From NCBI GenBank assembly GCA_902728285.1, contig CACVBU010000970.1, positions 666,741 through 730,740 on the forward strand: DNA of 64,000 nt. The letters are read 5' to 3'. Of this stretch, positions 21,092 through 31,918 are shown in pieces. How positions within the stretch are numbered: the first letter of the stretch is position 1; every line of letters starts with the position of its first letter. Made by a program: the position numbers and the translations under genes. Under the pieces are notes generated by a model. That model saw only the letters and a list, made by a program, of their open reading frames with translations. It made no database searches and was not told the DNA's origin. The DNA is from Clytia hemisphaerica (Eukaryota; Cnidaria; Hydrozoa; Leptothecata; Clytiidae).

Positions 21092-21869
21092 GCTTGTGAT
21101 GTTTGAGAGCTTGGATGTTGGGAAGCTGCAAGAATAAAGGTAAACAAATTATAGTCTTTTTTCTGAAAAAAGAATTAAAATTCTGCTAGACTGCCAAGTT
21201 AGAGCAGTTGACAGAAGAAAGGTTGGAATCGTTTATGGAAACTATATTTAATTCAATTTTTTTCTGAGCAACCAGAGAGAAAAAAAATCTTTTGTTTACC
21301 AGTGATTCTGACATCACTACTGTATTATTCCTATCTCTAAAATTGGGTGTCAGAATTAGAAGAGGAATGTCAGAATTAGAAGAGGAATGTCGATATTAGA
21401 CCAACTTAAAGTACTTTCACCCAGTGTTTGTGTAAAAACCACGCAGGTCTTGCGGCTGCTTGCGGTTAGGATGGGTAAGAAGCTTCATTTCCCATCCCGG
21501 AGTCTCCTCTCCAGCCCTTCAGGTTCGGAAGTCAAGTTGGGCCTTAAACAATAGATCCAAAAAGGCACCCTCATTGTGGAAGATAATTAGTTTTGGTCTC
21601 CGGCTTTGAGAAAAGTAATGTTTTCAGTTGTTTACGATGGAAAATTGTAAAGTTTACAAGTGCCATTTCCAGACGATCTCAATCGAACGGAATCGACGAT
21701 CGAACCAATCGAACCAAATGGAACGCAATCGACCGATTGAAATTCGATTGTCGAACGCAATCGAATCTCGATCGAACATCAAAATTCTGGGTAATATTCG
21801 ATTGGTTCGATTGTTGTTCGACTGGTTTCTTGCAGCTTCCCAACATCCAAGCTCTCAAACATCACAAGC
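21092..21869. repeat. 43-bp perfect inverted repeat pair
   Basis: 21092-21134 and 21827-21869 are exact reverse complements. In the right copy's orientation the repeat starts TTCTTGCAGCTTCCCAACAT, which looks like a 3' splice site. The pair could be the ends of a 778-bp element. The right copy overlaps the larger palindrome at 21669-22295. Confidence 0.7.
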
Positions 21870-22295
21870 TGAATTAAATAGACCTTTTTTCAAAGAGGAC
21901 GTCCTGTTGAATAATTATGTAGTCCAGCCATAAAAACAATGATAGAGCCATGTATAATTACTGTATCATGCATATTGTAATAATTATGCATGGTTTTATC
22001 ATTGTTTTTCTGCTGGACTACATAATTATTCAACAGGGTGTCCTCTTTGAAAAAAGGTCTATTACTTTGATTTCCCGTAGAAATTATACAATGAACAATC
22101 CGGGGGTCAATGAATCGACGATCGAACGCAATCGAACATCAATCGAACGCAATCGAATATCAATCGAATCTGAAAATTGCAGTAATATTCGATTGAGATT
22201 CGATTGCGTTCGACAATCAAATTTCAATCGGTCGATTGCGTTCGATTTGGTTCGACTGGTTCGATCGTCGATTCTGTTCGCTTGAGATCGTCTGG
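21669..22295. repeat. Composite palindrome of about 630 bp rich in AATCGA units
   Basis: The outer arms (CCAGACGATCTCAATCGAAC and its mirror at 22276-22295) are made of repeated CAATCGAA/CGAACGCAATCGA units. The inner arms (21877-22064, starting AATAGACCTTTTTTCAAAGA) form a second hairpin around the apex near 21970. It reads as a foldback element. Apparent open frames are artefacts of the simple repeat. Confidence 0.8.
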
Positions 22296-22309
22296 CCATT
22301 TAGTTTTTG

Positions 22310-23790
22310 CTGGCTGATTGAATGGCACAGGACCCTTGACGTCTTCCCTACCTAACCTAACTGTATAGGTAAAATTGCATATATAATTAATAACTTTTGG
22401 TGTCAGTCAACCTTGTGATCCTTTTGGCCATCAAAGTGTTTCTTACAGCTGAAATCTTGACTGGTTTTAAACACAGCAGGCCTTGACTAACCTGATAACA
22501 GCTGTTCATAATTTTCTTACGTGCACGGTAAACCTCTGAAGGTACTTTTAAAAATTATACATCTGAGAAAAATAGTCCTCCCGGGGAAAATTTTACAACA
22601 AGAATCTTGTGTGCGCCAGAAAGTCAAAAACTGATACAGCGCCCTCTGCTATTTGTAAACACTAATCACGCAACTTTGTTGTCATCCCCAGTCCTTTTAG
22701 ACCAACGCGGTCCTTACGATTTTGAGATAGCATATTCGTCAGATTGTATGTATTCACCCATCCCTTTAGATCTTCAGCGTAGTGGGCAGAAAACAACCAC
22801 AATCTGATCTCAGGTTAGCCCTTGGACACAAGAATGTATAATAATAACACCACTCCTCAATTCCATTCGTTTAACTAATCTAAAATTTTGTGATTACCAT
22901 ATCAAGAAATTTCGGTAAAATTTGAAAGGTATCAAAACTTTAAAGTGTACTTATTACAAGCATCAATATAATAGAGTCACTTTTAGACTGGTCACCATTT
23001 GACAAAACAAAAGAATTTCTGTCAAGAATCTCATAAAATAACTTCTGCCGAAGCAGGTAGCTATTCAAAATCGAGGGAGTCAAATGATTGGCAAAAATTA
23101 TTACAAACCTTAAGAGAAAATAATACTTAGCAAATGAGCATCTGACTGTGGATACTTTTTTTTGTTTCTTGGAAATCTAAAACTGTCAACTGTGGCTCCA
23201 TTTGAAAATCGTACGATTCATGTTGCCCTTTCACTTTCCATTCATGAACTGACGGAAAGCACAGATTTTGATTTGGTGTAGTTTACCTCGATTGTTCAAA
23301 CATGGTACAAATGGGAAATTCCCGTCGAAAAATTTCCCTAAAGGCATACGCCCTCTCTATATGATGGCGGAGTGGCGTTTGCCGATGATAAAATGACACG
23401 GCGATCGGTTATTCGGCTGTGCTCATGGTGCGTCTCTCCGGTCGTTTTGGTGGACTTTGGTGGTGGAATTATATGAAAGAGATTTATGACATGTGAAGTT
23501 CTGATCAAAAAGGCAAGGTGGATGTACTGTACACATCACATACGGAGGATAGGGGAACTCTCATCTCATTTACACTCATTTACTTCGTTTACGAAGATAA
23601 GGCTTATGGCCAAAATGTTAAAAGCAAGTTAAGGTCACTTAGTTAAGACGTGTTTTTGCAGCGCACTTCAAAAAATTGTGGAAACTCAAAGAAGCATCAA
23701 AGTTCGCTAAATATGAACAAAAATCGTGACAAAAACAGCAGATCCACCAATTAAGCAGCAAAAATACAACTGCAACATGCACCCTTGTTA
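22310..23790. other. Intergenic region, no gene recognised
   Basis: A/T-rich sequence without family motifs or convincing exons. A less A/T-rich patch at about 23300-23560 includes a short ATG frame of 10 codons (ATGGCGGAGTGGC) but nothing that supports a gene. Confidence 0.55.
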
Positions 23791-23799
23791 ATGTTAGGT

Positions 23800-24443
23800 T
23801 ACGTGTATTGATGACGAAGATCAAAATCTACTCAAATGCCGTAGCTGTCAACGTATGGTAAGTACATTACGAGTGCACACAATTGCTACTTTACCAGCTG
23901 CAAATCTTCGCTAACACAAACACGTATAATATTCAATGTGTATCGATGTCACAATTGTGTGCGAATAACGAGATCCTTAAAAAAGTAAAATCGGAGAAAA
24001 CAAGTACTATATGATGCAAAAGGAAATTGCTAAGAAAGACAACGAAATCAAAAAACTCAATCACCAACTCAAAAACCGCGAAGTCACCAACAACGACATC
24101 CTCAAAATCCTAACAGAAATAAGGTGAACGATTTAGAATCTCGTAAAACCTACGCTGATATAACCAAAGCACACAAGGAAAATCTTAAATCTGTTGTTGC
24201 GGAACAAAAAGAAGAGGAGAGGAGAGAAAAACGATTATCAATCCAAGGAAAAAATACATCATTTTTCATGGACCTCCTGAACAAATTGAAGAAACGAAAG
24301 AAGAAGATCAAGAACAAAAAAATAAATTGAGGATCTACTCAAAGATATCGGCATCCCCGGCATCAAACCAACGCATCAACATCGTATTGGGTTCGAACAC
24401 GAAAATGGGCCGAGGAAAAAAGCGCCCAATAAAGGTGACCTTG
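23800..24443 (+). pseudogene. Decayed LINE ORF1 fragment, left part
   Basis: Frameshifted reading gives DEDQNLLKCRSCQRMV and later YQLQIFANTNTYNIQCV, the PHD-like cysteine pattern of CR1-group ORF1 proteins. A Lys/Glu-rich coiled coil follows (QKEIAKKDNEIKKLN-type) and then a nucleic-acid-binding region ending KRPIKVTL. Several stops and shifts are present. The BEL element interrupts it at 24443. Confidence 0.6.
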
Positions 24444-24606
24444 TGTGATGGACGAACTTTGTACTTTCGATTTTGCGTTTTGATCACGTGACTATTAGGG
24501 TCACGTGGGCCTATAAATTCTTTTGTATTTTGATTTTACACTCACTTAGTATTTAGACGTCGAATAGAACGGAACAAAAAGTAAATACAGTCCGTGATCT
24601 ACCACA
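24444..24606 (+). repeat. 5' LTR of the BEL/Pao element
   Basis: Starts TG and ends CA. It holds an inverted GATCACGTGAC/GGTCACGTGGG pair (E-box-like CACGTG, twice) just upstream of a TATAAAT box, a likely promoter. Confidence 0.9.
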
Positions 24607-25010
24607 ATGGTCCAACGACCGGATGAAAAAAAAGAAAATAGAATAGAAAAAGAAATCAAATAAAAAGATAATTATTTGGTTATTGGAATAGAAAACTTTG
24701 TTTTGAAATTTGGAGTGGTTTGATTTATAGACTCCCCCCTTGGATGTATATTTTGTGGAGAGTATGAAATTGTTGATTTTTTGAATTATCTGGAATTGAA
24801 ATGTTCAAAGTTTTGGTATTTGAAATTGTTGATTTACTGGATAAAGAGAAATTTGTTTGGTGTTGCTGATTGATTACACCTATCTGGAAATTGAAATATT
24901 CAAAGAGATTGAAATTTGAAATTGTTGATTTCTAGAGTCAGAGAATTTTTTTACGAACTATTTGTCGAGAAATTGCTGAAGTAGGTACCCCCCACCTCTG
25001 TTGAAACACT

Positions 25011-28000
25011 ATGGCTGAGCAGAACTTAAAGAGAATGAAACGCAGACGCACTGCAAACAAGAATGTATTGACAGGACTTTTGGTGAAAGCAAAGGATGGG
25101 CTCCAAAAGGAATATAATGACGATTTAAAGGTCGAATTGCAAACATTATTGAGAACTATTCAAGAACAAGAGGCAACAGTGAAAGCCTTAGACAATGATA
25201 TTTTAAATTTAATCGAAGAGGATGACGAATTAGAGACAGATTTGAAAACATCCGTCGATTTCGGAATTGATGTTACGACGGGAATCACAAAGATAATTAA
25301 CTTCTTGAAGAAAAATAGTATTGATACGTTGAGCTCGAGCAGCGGGAGTAGTAGTGGTAGGAAAGCGACGACAAAGCTTCCTAAATTAACTTTACAAAAA
25401 TTTAACGGAGACTCTCTGAAGTGGAAACCGTTCCTTGATTCTTTCAACATAGCGGTCGGAGAAAATGATGAATTGTCGGGAGTGGAAAAAATGAACTATT
25501 TGAAATCCCTCCTCACAGAAAAAGCCGAACAAACCATCTCGGGACTTGCACTTTCGAACGAAAATTATCCTATAGCAATGAAACTCTTAGAAGAACGATT
25601 TGGAGACGAGCAAATTATTATCTCGTCCCACATGAACAAACTGTTAGAATTACCCAAAATTATGAACGTGAGAGACATTATTGGGTTGAGAATTCTTTAC
25701 GATACGGCGGAATCACAAATTAGAAGCCTTCAAGCATTTGGTCTACTCGTGAAAAATTACGGACCTTTACTCGTACCTGTTATTCTTTCGAAATTACCGG
25801 ACAGTTTGAAACTTATTATCAGCCAAAAGTCAGATTCAGACATTTGGGACGCAGAGAACATTTTGAAAGTTTTGCAAAAGGAAATTCTTGCACGTGAAAA
25901 ACTTAACACTATTGGAGAAACTGTGTCAGATTTCGGTGAATTTGCAGGCCTCCACGTTGGCGGAGGTGAATCGAGAAAAAGTTCGTGTACTTTTTGTGAT
26001 GGGAAACACAAATCCCACAATTGTCGAACGGTGTCAAATATTGAAGCGAGAAAGCAAATAATCAGAAGAAAGGGCCTATGCTTTGTTTGTTTAGAGAAAG
26101 GTCATTTATCGAAAAACTGTCGGAGAAATTTTACATGCTTCAAATGCGGAAAGAAACACCATACATCCTTGTGTTTTGGAAAAAAGACTGAGAGGACCGA
26201 TACTAAGCCAGCTGCGGATACAGGGGATCAGGGTACCGAAAAAGCAAATGATGACAAAACTGAAAGAACTGAGACAGCTGAAAACACAACTTCAACCGTT
26301 ACAGGTATCGATTTAGAAACTGTTAATTTACTCTCCAACTCTGATCAAGTTTTGTTGCAAACAGCAGAAGCAGTTATTTTTTCCAAGGGGGTAGAGACAA
26401 ACTGTAGAATTTTATTTGACTTGGGATCTCAATTATCCTATATCACTCCAGAAGCCAGGAATGCTTTGAATTTGGAAACCACCGACACAAAGCGTCTTAG
26501 TATCAAGGTGTTTGGGGGTTCGCATTCCGTGAAAGAACTAGATAGAGTTGAATTTACTGTGAAAGCCAAGTTTGGTCATGACAACGTGAATGTGTCTGCT
26601 TTTGTGAATGAAGTCTGTAAGCCTCTTAGTGGACAGAATATTGACTTAGCCAAATCGGAATTTCCCCACCTTCAAGGTTTGAGTTTAGCAGATGGGGGAA
26701 GTGGCAAAAAGAAAATTGACATTTTGATAGGGGCGGACAATTATTGGAAATTTTTCAAATCGGGTGTAGTTCAAGGAGAAAATGGAGGGCCGGTGGCTTC
26801 AAGCTCAATTTTGGGATTTATTTTGAGTGGACCGATTAATAATTCAAACAATGCTTTAGAAACCAATTCTACAATGATTGAAACCTTTTCTTTGAAAGTC
26901 GCTGTTGAAGAGGAGAAAAATTTATTGAAAGAATTCAAAAGGTTCAACGATTTAGAAACAATAGGCATTGTAGAAAATGAGAAAGATTGTGTACTTGAGG
27001 AATTTGAGAAGTCTATTGAATTCAAAAACAATAGATATGAAGTGCGGCTTCCTTTTAAAGAAAATCGTTTACAGCTGAATGACAATTATGAACTTAGTCG
27101 AAAACGTCTCTATTCAAATTGGAACAAACTGAAAAACAATGAAAGTCTTTTGAAAGATTACAATGAAATTTTCCAGCAGCAACTAAAAGATGGAATAATA
27201 GAGAGGGCGGGACATGAAAAGCCAAATGAAGTTCATTATTTGCCGCACCATGGTGTTGAGAACAAAAGCTCAACGACCACTAAATTACGTATTGTTTTCG
27301 ATGCTAGTGCAAAGACACATGGCTCTCCTTCGCTGAATCAAAGTCTCCACACTGGACTCTCACTTACACCCTCCCTTTTCGGGGTTTTACTTCGTTTTCG
27401 CTCGCACAATGTAGCCCTGACTGGCGATATAGAAAAAGCGTTTCACCAGATTTCAATCCACCCAGATGACAGAGATTATATGAGATTTTTGTGGTTCAAG
27501 GACCCTTTCAAATTAGATAAGGAAACTTTTGAGAACAACGAATTGATTGAGTACCGTTTTTGTCGAGTTTTGATGGGCGCGACGCCCTCTCCCTTCTTGT
27601 TAAGTGCCACCCTACAAGAACACATGCAAAGAAATTGTACTGATGAGCCTGAACTCGCTTCGAAATTTTTAGAATCAATCCACGTAGACGATTTAACTAC
27701 TGGGGCTGAAAGCGAATCATCTGCCTTTGAATTTTACGATAACTGTAAAACAAAACTGAAAGAGGGTGGATTCAACTTGAGAAAATTTAAATCCAACTCC
27801 AAAAATCTAGAAAGTTGGATAGTGAAAGACTTTGGATCGAATGAATTAGAAAAGGGAGAACAAACGAAGGTACTTGGAGTTTCGTGGAACAAAGCAGATG
27901 ATAAACTTTGTTTTGATTTCGATGAACTTTTACAAAATCAAATTGAGCCATTAACGAAACGAAATGTTATGCATTTTATCGCTTCAATTTACGACCCTCT

Positions 28001-28742
28001 CGGGCTGATAAACCCAGTCGTGGTAACAATGAAATGCTTCTTGAAGGAACTGTTTAAAGAGAAGCTTGGTTGGGACGACCCCCTACCCGAAACCTTAAAG
28101 AGCAGATGGATTTCTATTTTGAAGGGCCTTGAGAACTGTAAAATTGAAATTGACAGACTGTACTCTTTGAAAGAATTTGAAGACCCATTCGTTAACGTAC
28201 AATTACACGGGTTTTCTGATGCATCAAAAGTCGCTTTTGGTGCAAGTATGTATTTGAGATTCGTTTACAACTCTGGAAAAATCAAAGTTGTTTTGATTGC
28301 AGGAAAATCTAGAGTCAAACCAAACAAAGTGAAAAGTATTCCCCGCTTAGAACTTTTGGGAACTTTATTGATTTCACGTTTAGCTCAAACAGTTAGAGAA
28401 GAATTGAGCTCTGTTTTTACGCTTGATGATCGGACACATTTATGGACAGACTCTTCGTGTGCTTATTGTTGGATCATCAATGAAGACAAAACTTTTAAAC
28501 GTTTCGTAGAAAATCGGGTTTGTAAAATCCGCAAATTGACTGAGTCTGCATGTTGGCACCTAGTGCCTTCAAAGTCAAATCCTGCAGACATAATCTCCAA
28601 GGGAAGTTCACCAGGAGAACTTGGAGATTTGTGGTTTCGAGGACCAAAATTTCTGGCTTTGCCGGAAACCTCTTGGCCACAACTTTTACCTGGTGACAAG
28701 TTTGATGAATACAAAGAAGAAGAAGAGGAATTAAGCCGGTGA
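25011..28742 (+). CDS. BEL/Pao Gag-protease-reverse transcriptase-RNase H polyprotein
   Basis: 1243 codons from the first ATG of the long frame. The N-terminal Gag has a DUF1759-like segment (LPKLTLQKFNGDSLKWKPFL, about residue 122). Zinc-knuckle-like motifs are CTFCDGKHKSHNC, CFVCLEKGHLSKNC and CFKCGKKHHTSLC. The DUF1758 protease at about residue 468 reads FDLGSQLSYI, with L where DTG/DSG proteases have T/S. Reverse transcriptase follows (KLRIVFDASAKTHGSPSLN, GDIEKAFHQISI, catalytic box HVDDL). RNase H motifs are FSDASKVAFGASMY and WTDSSCAYCWI. The frame ends in a GAA-rich stretch at 28742; the integrase continues in the -1 frame. This could be an indel in the simple repeat or, less likely, programmed shifting. 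Confidence 0.92.
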   Translation: MAEQNLKRMKRRRTANKNVLTGLLVKAKDGLQKEYNDDLKVELQTLLRTIQEQEATVKALDNDILNLIEEDDELETDLKTSVDFGIDVTTGITKIINFLKKNSIDTLSSSSGSSSGRKATTKLPKLTLQKFNGDSLKWKPFLDSFNIAVGENDELSGVEKMNYLKSLLTEKAEQTISGLALSNENYPIAMKLLEERFGDEQIIISSHMNKLLELPKIMNVRDIIGLRILYDTAESQIRSLQAFGLLVKNYGPLLVPVILSKLPDSLKLIISQKSDSDIWDAENILKVLQKEILAREKLNTIGETVSDFGEFAGLHVGGGESRKSSCTFCDGKHKSHNCRTVSNIEARKQIIRRKGLCFVCLEKGHLSKNCRRNFTCFKCGKKHHTSLCFGKKTERTDTKPAADTGDQGTEKANDDKTERTETAENTTSTVTGIDLETVNLLSNSDQVLLQTAEAVIFSKGVETNCRILFDLGSQLSYITPEARNALNLETTDTKRLSIKVFGGSHSVKELDRVEFTVKAKFGHDNVNVSAFVNEVCKPLSGQNIDLAKSEFPHLQGLSLADGGSGKKKIDILIGADNYWKFFKSGVVQGENGGPVASSSILGFILSGPINNSNNALETNSTMIETFSLKVAVEEEKNLLKEFKRFNDLETIGIVENEKDCVLEEFEKSIEFKNNRYEVRLPFKENRLQLNDNYELSRKRLYSNWNKLKNNESLLKDYNEIFQQQLKDGIIERAGHEKPNEVHYLPHHGVENKSSTTTKLRIVFDASAKTHGSPSLNQSLHTGLSLTPSLFGVLLRFRSHNVALTGDIEKAFHQISIHPDDRDYMRFLWFKDPFKLDKETFENNELIEYRFCRVLMGATPSPFLLSATLQEHMQRNCTDEPELASKFLESIHVDDLTTGAESESSAFEFYDNCKTKLKEGGFNLRKFKSNSKNLESWIVKDFGSNELEKGEQTKVLGVSWNKADDKLCFDFDELLQNQIEPLTKRNVMHFIASIYDPLGLINPVVVTMKCFLKELFKEKLGWDDPLPETLKSRWISILKGLENCKIEIDRLYSLKEFEDPFVNVQLHGFSDASKVAFGASMYLRFVYNSGKIKVVLIAGKSRVKPNKVKSIPRLELLGTLLISRLAQTVREELSSVFTLDDRTHLWTDSSCAYCWIINEDKTFKRFVENRVCKIRKLTESACWHLVPSKSNPADIISKGSSPGELGDLWFRGPKFLALPETSWPQLLPGDKFDEYKEEEEELSR

Positions 28743-29075
28743 TTGCTTTGTCAGCACCAGCTACTGAAATTGATTTAAGGGAGCTCATACCTCTCACTCG
28801 CTACAATTCGTTTCTGAAACTCATCCGTGTTACGGCATGGGTCATGAGGTTCATAAGAAACATCCGAAAGAAGAAAGAAGAAGGACGTTTACCTACCAAC
28901 AACAACCAGAATGGACCGTGGCTATCCGCCAAAGAACTGACGGATACCAGAAAGTTATGGATTAAACACGAACAGTTATCCATCAAAAATTTGAACGACG
29001 TCGGAAGAAACTTAGGAAATTACTTAGACGATGACGGCTTGATACGATGTCGTGGACGATTAGACAACGCAACGC
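28739..29075 (+). pseudogene. BEL/Pao polyprotein, linker and integrase N-terminus (shifted frame)
   Basis: Reads PVIALSAPATEIDLREL, then NSFLKLIRVTAWVMRFIRN and GLIRCRGRLDNA, the standard BEL region before the integrase. It is in the -1 frame relative to the upstream polyprotein. Homology leaves this frame at about 29070 and resumes in the next frame, marking a second frameshift. Confidence 0.8.
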
Positions 29076-30309
29076 AAATCTTACGTTCAACGAGAAGTAC
29101 CCTTATTTATTGCCTAGCAGTCGGCTAGCCCAAATGATTGTTTGTTATGATGTCCACAACAGAATCCAACACGCCGGTGTTAGAGACACTTTAGTTGAAT
29201 TACGTCAAGAATTCTGGATACCTAAAGGAAGAAATTTCGTACGAAAAGCACTATTTGACTGTAATACGTGCAAACGAGTAAATGCTAAACCATACGCTTA
29301 TCCAGAACCACCTTCACTTCCGGTAGATCGAGTAACCGGAACGACAGCCTTCAAAAACGTTGGTCTTGATTACGCAGGACCTCTTCATGTTAAGAACGTT
29401 TTCGGAGATGATGAGGAATTATACAAAGCTTGGATCTCGGTTGCTACCTGTACCAGTAGCCGAGGAGTTCACCTCGACATTGCAGCAGACGCTTCGGCTG
29501 ATGAATGTGTGGAGATTTTACGACGTTTGATTGCACGACACGGTGCACCCGACATAGTACGTTCTGACAATGGGACTAATTTTGTCAGTGAAACTGTACA
29601 GAACTTTGCATCATCTCGAAATATAGACTGGAAATTCAGTATTGAAGCTGCCCCCTGGATGGGTGGTTTTTGGGAGCGTTTAGTGCAATCAGTCAAACGC
29701 CCATTGAGAAAGGTATTATCAAATTCTACCTTACGATTTAATGAATTATTGACAGTATTAATGGAAATTGAAGTAATGATCAACAACCGACCTTTAACAT
29801 ACGTCTATCCAGAAATGGAAGAAGCTTTAACGCCCAATCACCTCATCTTTGGAAGAAGAATCAACACGGTTGCCGAAAAACTTGGGGAACGAACGGCCCA
29901 AGTCGAAAAGCGTGTACAATATCTAGAAACTTTGTTAGAACACTTTTGGAACAGGTGGAACAAGGAGTATTTGACTGAATTAAGAGAACACTGGAAACAG
30001 AAACGTATGAAACGACAACCTATTACCAAAGTAAATGACATTGTATTGATTATGGATGATAAGTTAGCCCGCTCCAAATGGAGAGTCGGAATTATTGAGA
30101 AACTTATACCCAGCAATGATGGTCAAATTCGTGCTGCAACTGTTAGAACTGTTACCGAGACTGGACGTATTTCGTACTTGCGGCGACCAGTAAATAAACT
30201 TATACCACTTGAAGTCTCGGACGAAGAAGACGAAATTCATAGACGTGAGATCAAATTCGTGGACGAAGAAAAGATGAAATTTATTTTACCATACACTCCC
30301 GGACACTAG
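29047..30309 (+). pseudogene. BEL/Pao integrase (shifted frame)
   Basis: From about 29075 the reading NLTFNEKYPYLLP continues the integrase. The zinc-binding region has HNRIQHAG and CNTCKRV. The catalytic core shows D in NVGLDYAGPL, D in IVRSDNGTNF and E in GGFWERLVQSVKR. The DUF5641-type C-terminus follows (WRVGIIEKLIPSNDGQIRAA, then RRPVNKLIPLE). The segment start is the first possible start codon in this frame, not a real translation start. Confidence 0.85.
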
Positions 30310-30359
30310 AACTAGGAAATTAGGGTTTATTTTATACGATTTTATTATTTGGTGGGGAG

Positions 30360-30522
30360 TGTGATGGACGAACTTTGTACTTTCGATTTTGTGTTTTGAT
30401 CACGTGACTATTAGGGTCACGTGGGCCTATAAATTCTTTTGTATTTTGATTTTACACTCACTTAGTATTTAGACGTCGAATAGAACGGAACAAAAAGTAA
30501 ATACAGTCCGTGATCTACCACA
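30360..30522 (+). repeat. 3' LTR of the BEL/Pao element
   Basis: Identical in length to the 5' LTR, with one C/T difference (TTTTGCGTTTT versus TTTTGTGTTTT). Followed by CCTTG. Confidence 0.92.
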
Positions 30523-30760
30523 CCTTGCAAAGTGAAGAAGAAAAAAAAAGAATCATGAGCAACCTAAAAGCCTTAAAAAAGTTGAAGTGGCTCTGGATAT
30601 CATCTAAGCATCACTGATATTTCACCATCAATGAAAGAAGAAAAACCATAAAGAGATATGCGAAAAAGCTAAGAATAATGGAACTCTGAATGTGATTTCA
30701 TTTGGCGTGTGAGAGGAAGTCCCAGAACAGATAACCTTTGCTTGATAAAAACAAACAAAA
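30523..30760 (+). pseudogene. Decayed LINE ORF1 fragment, right part
   Basis: Continues the ORF1 remnant cut by the BEL element. Readable pieces are KKRIMSNLKALKK, DFTIN-like text, and AKNNGTLNVISFGV, with stops and shifts. Together with 23800-24443 it is the RNA-binding half of a CR1/L1-like ORF1. Confidence 0.55.
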
Positions 30761-30809
30761 ACTTTGCCAACCAAAAGCTGTCAATATCTAGCCTCAGTAG
30801 CATCGACGT

Positions 30810-31185
30810 CGGGGGAAACTGACGAAAATTTTGGAGGGGTGACGAAATTTTCCTGTATTTTATCACCCGACCAAAACTTTTACCTATTTTTTTTATCCCC
30901 GACCAAAACTTTTACCCAATTTTTTAAACCAAACCAAAATTAAAATCTAAATTTTTTACATTCTTATTAACCGAAATTAGTGCTTTAAACTTTAAACACC
31001 GAATTAGAAGATCTTTTTTTGAGCTAGTGAAGGAAACCATTTCATTTGGACAATTTAGTTGAGTGAAAGTGACTAAATTGTAAATTTCGTCGGGGAAAAG
31101 TGACGAAATTTCCCCCCGACGAAAAAAAAAACCGACTAAATGAAACTCCCACATTTTTTCCCCGATAAGGTATAACCATGGCGAT
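30810..31185. repeat. Repeat family fragment with CCCCGATAAGGTAT end
   Basis: The right end (ATTTTTTCCCCGATAAGGTAT, about 31154-31174) matches the right end of the short element at 54150-54283. Internal units alternate CCCGAC or GGGGAA with A/T runs. Non-coding. Confidence 0.55.
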
Positions 31186-31425
31186 AAGTGGTGAAATATG
31201 AAGCAAACGACAAACAGAGAAAAATATGGATAATTCAAGTTCTCATTGGTATGAAGTATTTATATTTCATAGAATCTTTCAAAAACAGAAACGTTTTACA
31301 AAAAACGAACAGAAATTTTTACTTTTCACTATACAAAAATATTATCTAAAAGCTGTACTATCAAATATTTACAAAAATATTATACTTTAAAACTTAGGGA
31401 CCCTCGACAAAAAACTTTCGAATTT

Positions 31426-31918
31426 TTTATCGGCATTGGGCCGATAAGGGGGTGAGTGGGGGTCCAACTACATACCGATAAAAAAACAAGTATTGGGACG
31501 AAAATCTTTTCAGCCAATTTCTTTCTGATTTTGTCCACAAACTCCACTGAAAGCATACAATTTCACTTGCTTTCACCTTCGCGCACAAATTCGCAACTTT
31601 AAAAGTACAGTTTTGAATTAGCTTTAATAAAAAAACTCTTTTTTCATTGGCCAGCGTGCTGCCATTTCCTTCGAAATGTTGCGACTTCATCGCGTCTTTT
31701 TAATTTTCGTTTTGATTAACAATATCAATGCGGGTATGAACAAACTCAATGCTGGTGCAAATAGTCAAAAACTCAACGAAGACGGGTGGAAAGCGAGATC
31801 AACGCGATGGCTGGAAAAAAATTGTGTTTTCGAAGATGTAAAAGTTGGTTTCAAAAATTTTGGCCGATAAGAGGAAGGGGGGAGGGGGTCTGGAGCTTAT
31901 CGGCCCAATGCCGATAAA
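31426..31918. mobile_element. MITE whose ends are themselves palindromic
   Basis: TTTATCGGCATTGGGCCGAT followed by AAG at the left is exactly mirrored by CTTATCGGCCCAATGCCGAT followed by AAA at the right. Each 23-bp end contains a smaller inverted repeat (TTATCGGC/GCCGATAA). The 493-bp core has no coding potential. Confidence 0.82.

Larger units (their letters stand above)
24444..30522 (+). mobile_element. BEL/Pao LTR retrotransposon
   Basis: 163-bp LTRs (24444-24606 and 30360-30522) starting TGTGATGGACGAAC and ending TCTACCACA differ at one base. The target duplication CCTTG flanks the element (24439-24443 and 30523-30527). A primer-binding site (TGGTCCAACGACC) begins one base after the 5' LTR. 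The polypurine tract GGTGGGGAG directly precedes the 3' LTR. Gag, protease, reverse transcriptase, RNase H and integrase occur in BEL order. Near-identical LTRs mean recent insertion, but two frameshifts break the polyprotein. Confidence 0.93.

Noticed and set aside
21593..22299. Open frames of 70-110 codons on both strands
   Set aside because: All come from AATCGA simple repeats in the palindrome; Arg/Asn/Ser-rich translations mirror the repeat.
24444..24606. Direct-repeat LTR read as a CRISPR-like or satellite repeat
   Set aside because: Only two copies 5.9 kb apart, with target duplications and a pol between them, so they are LTRs.
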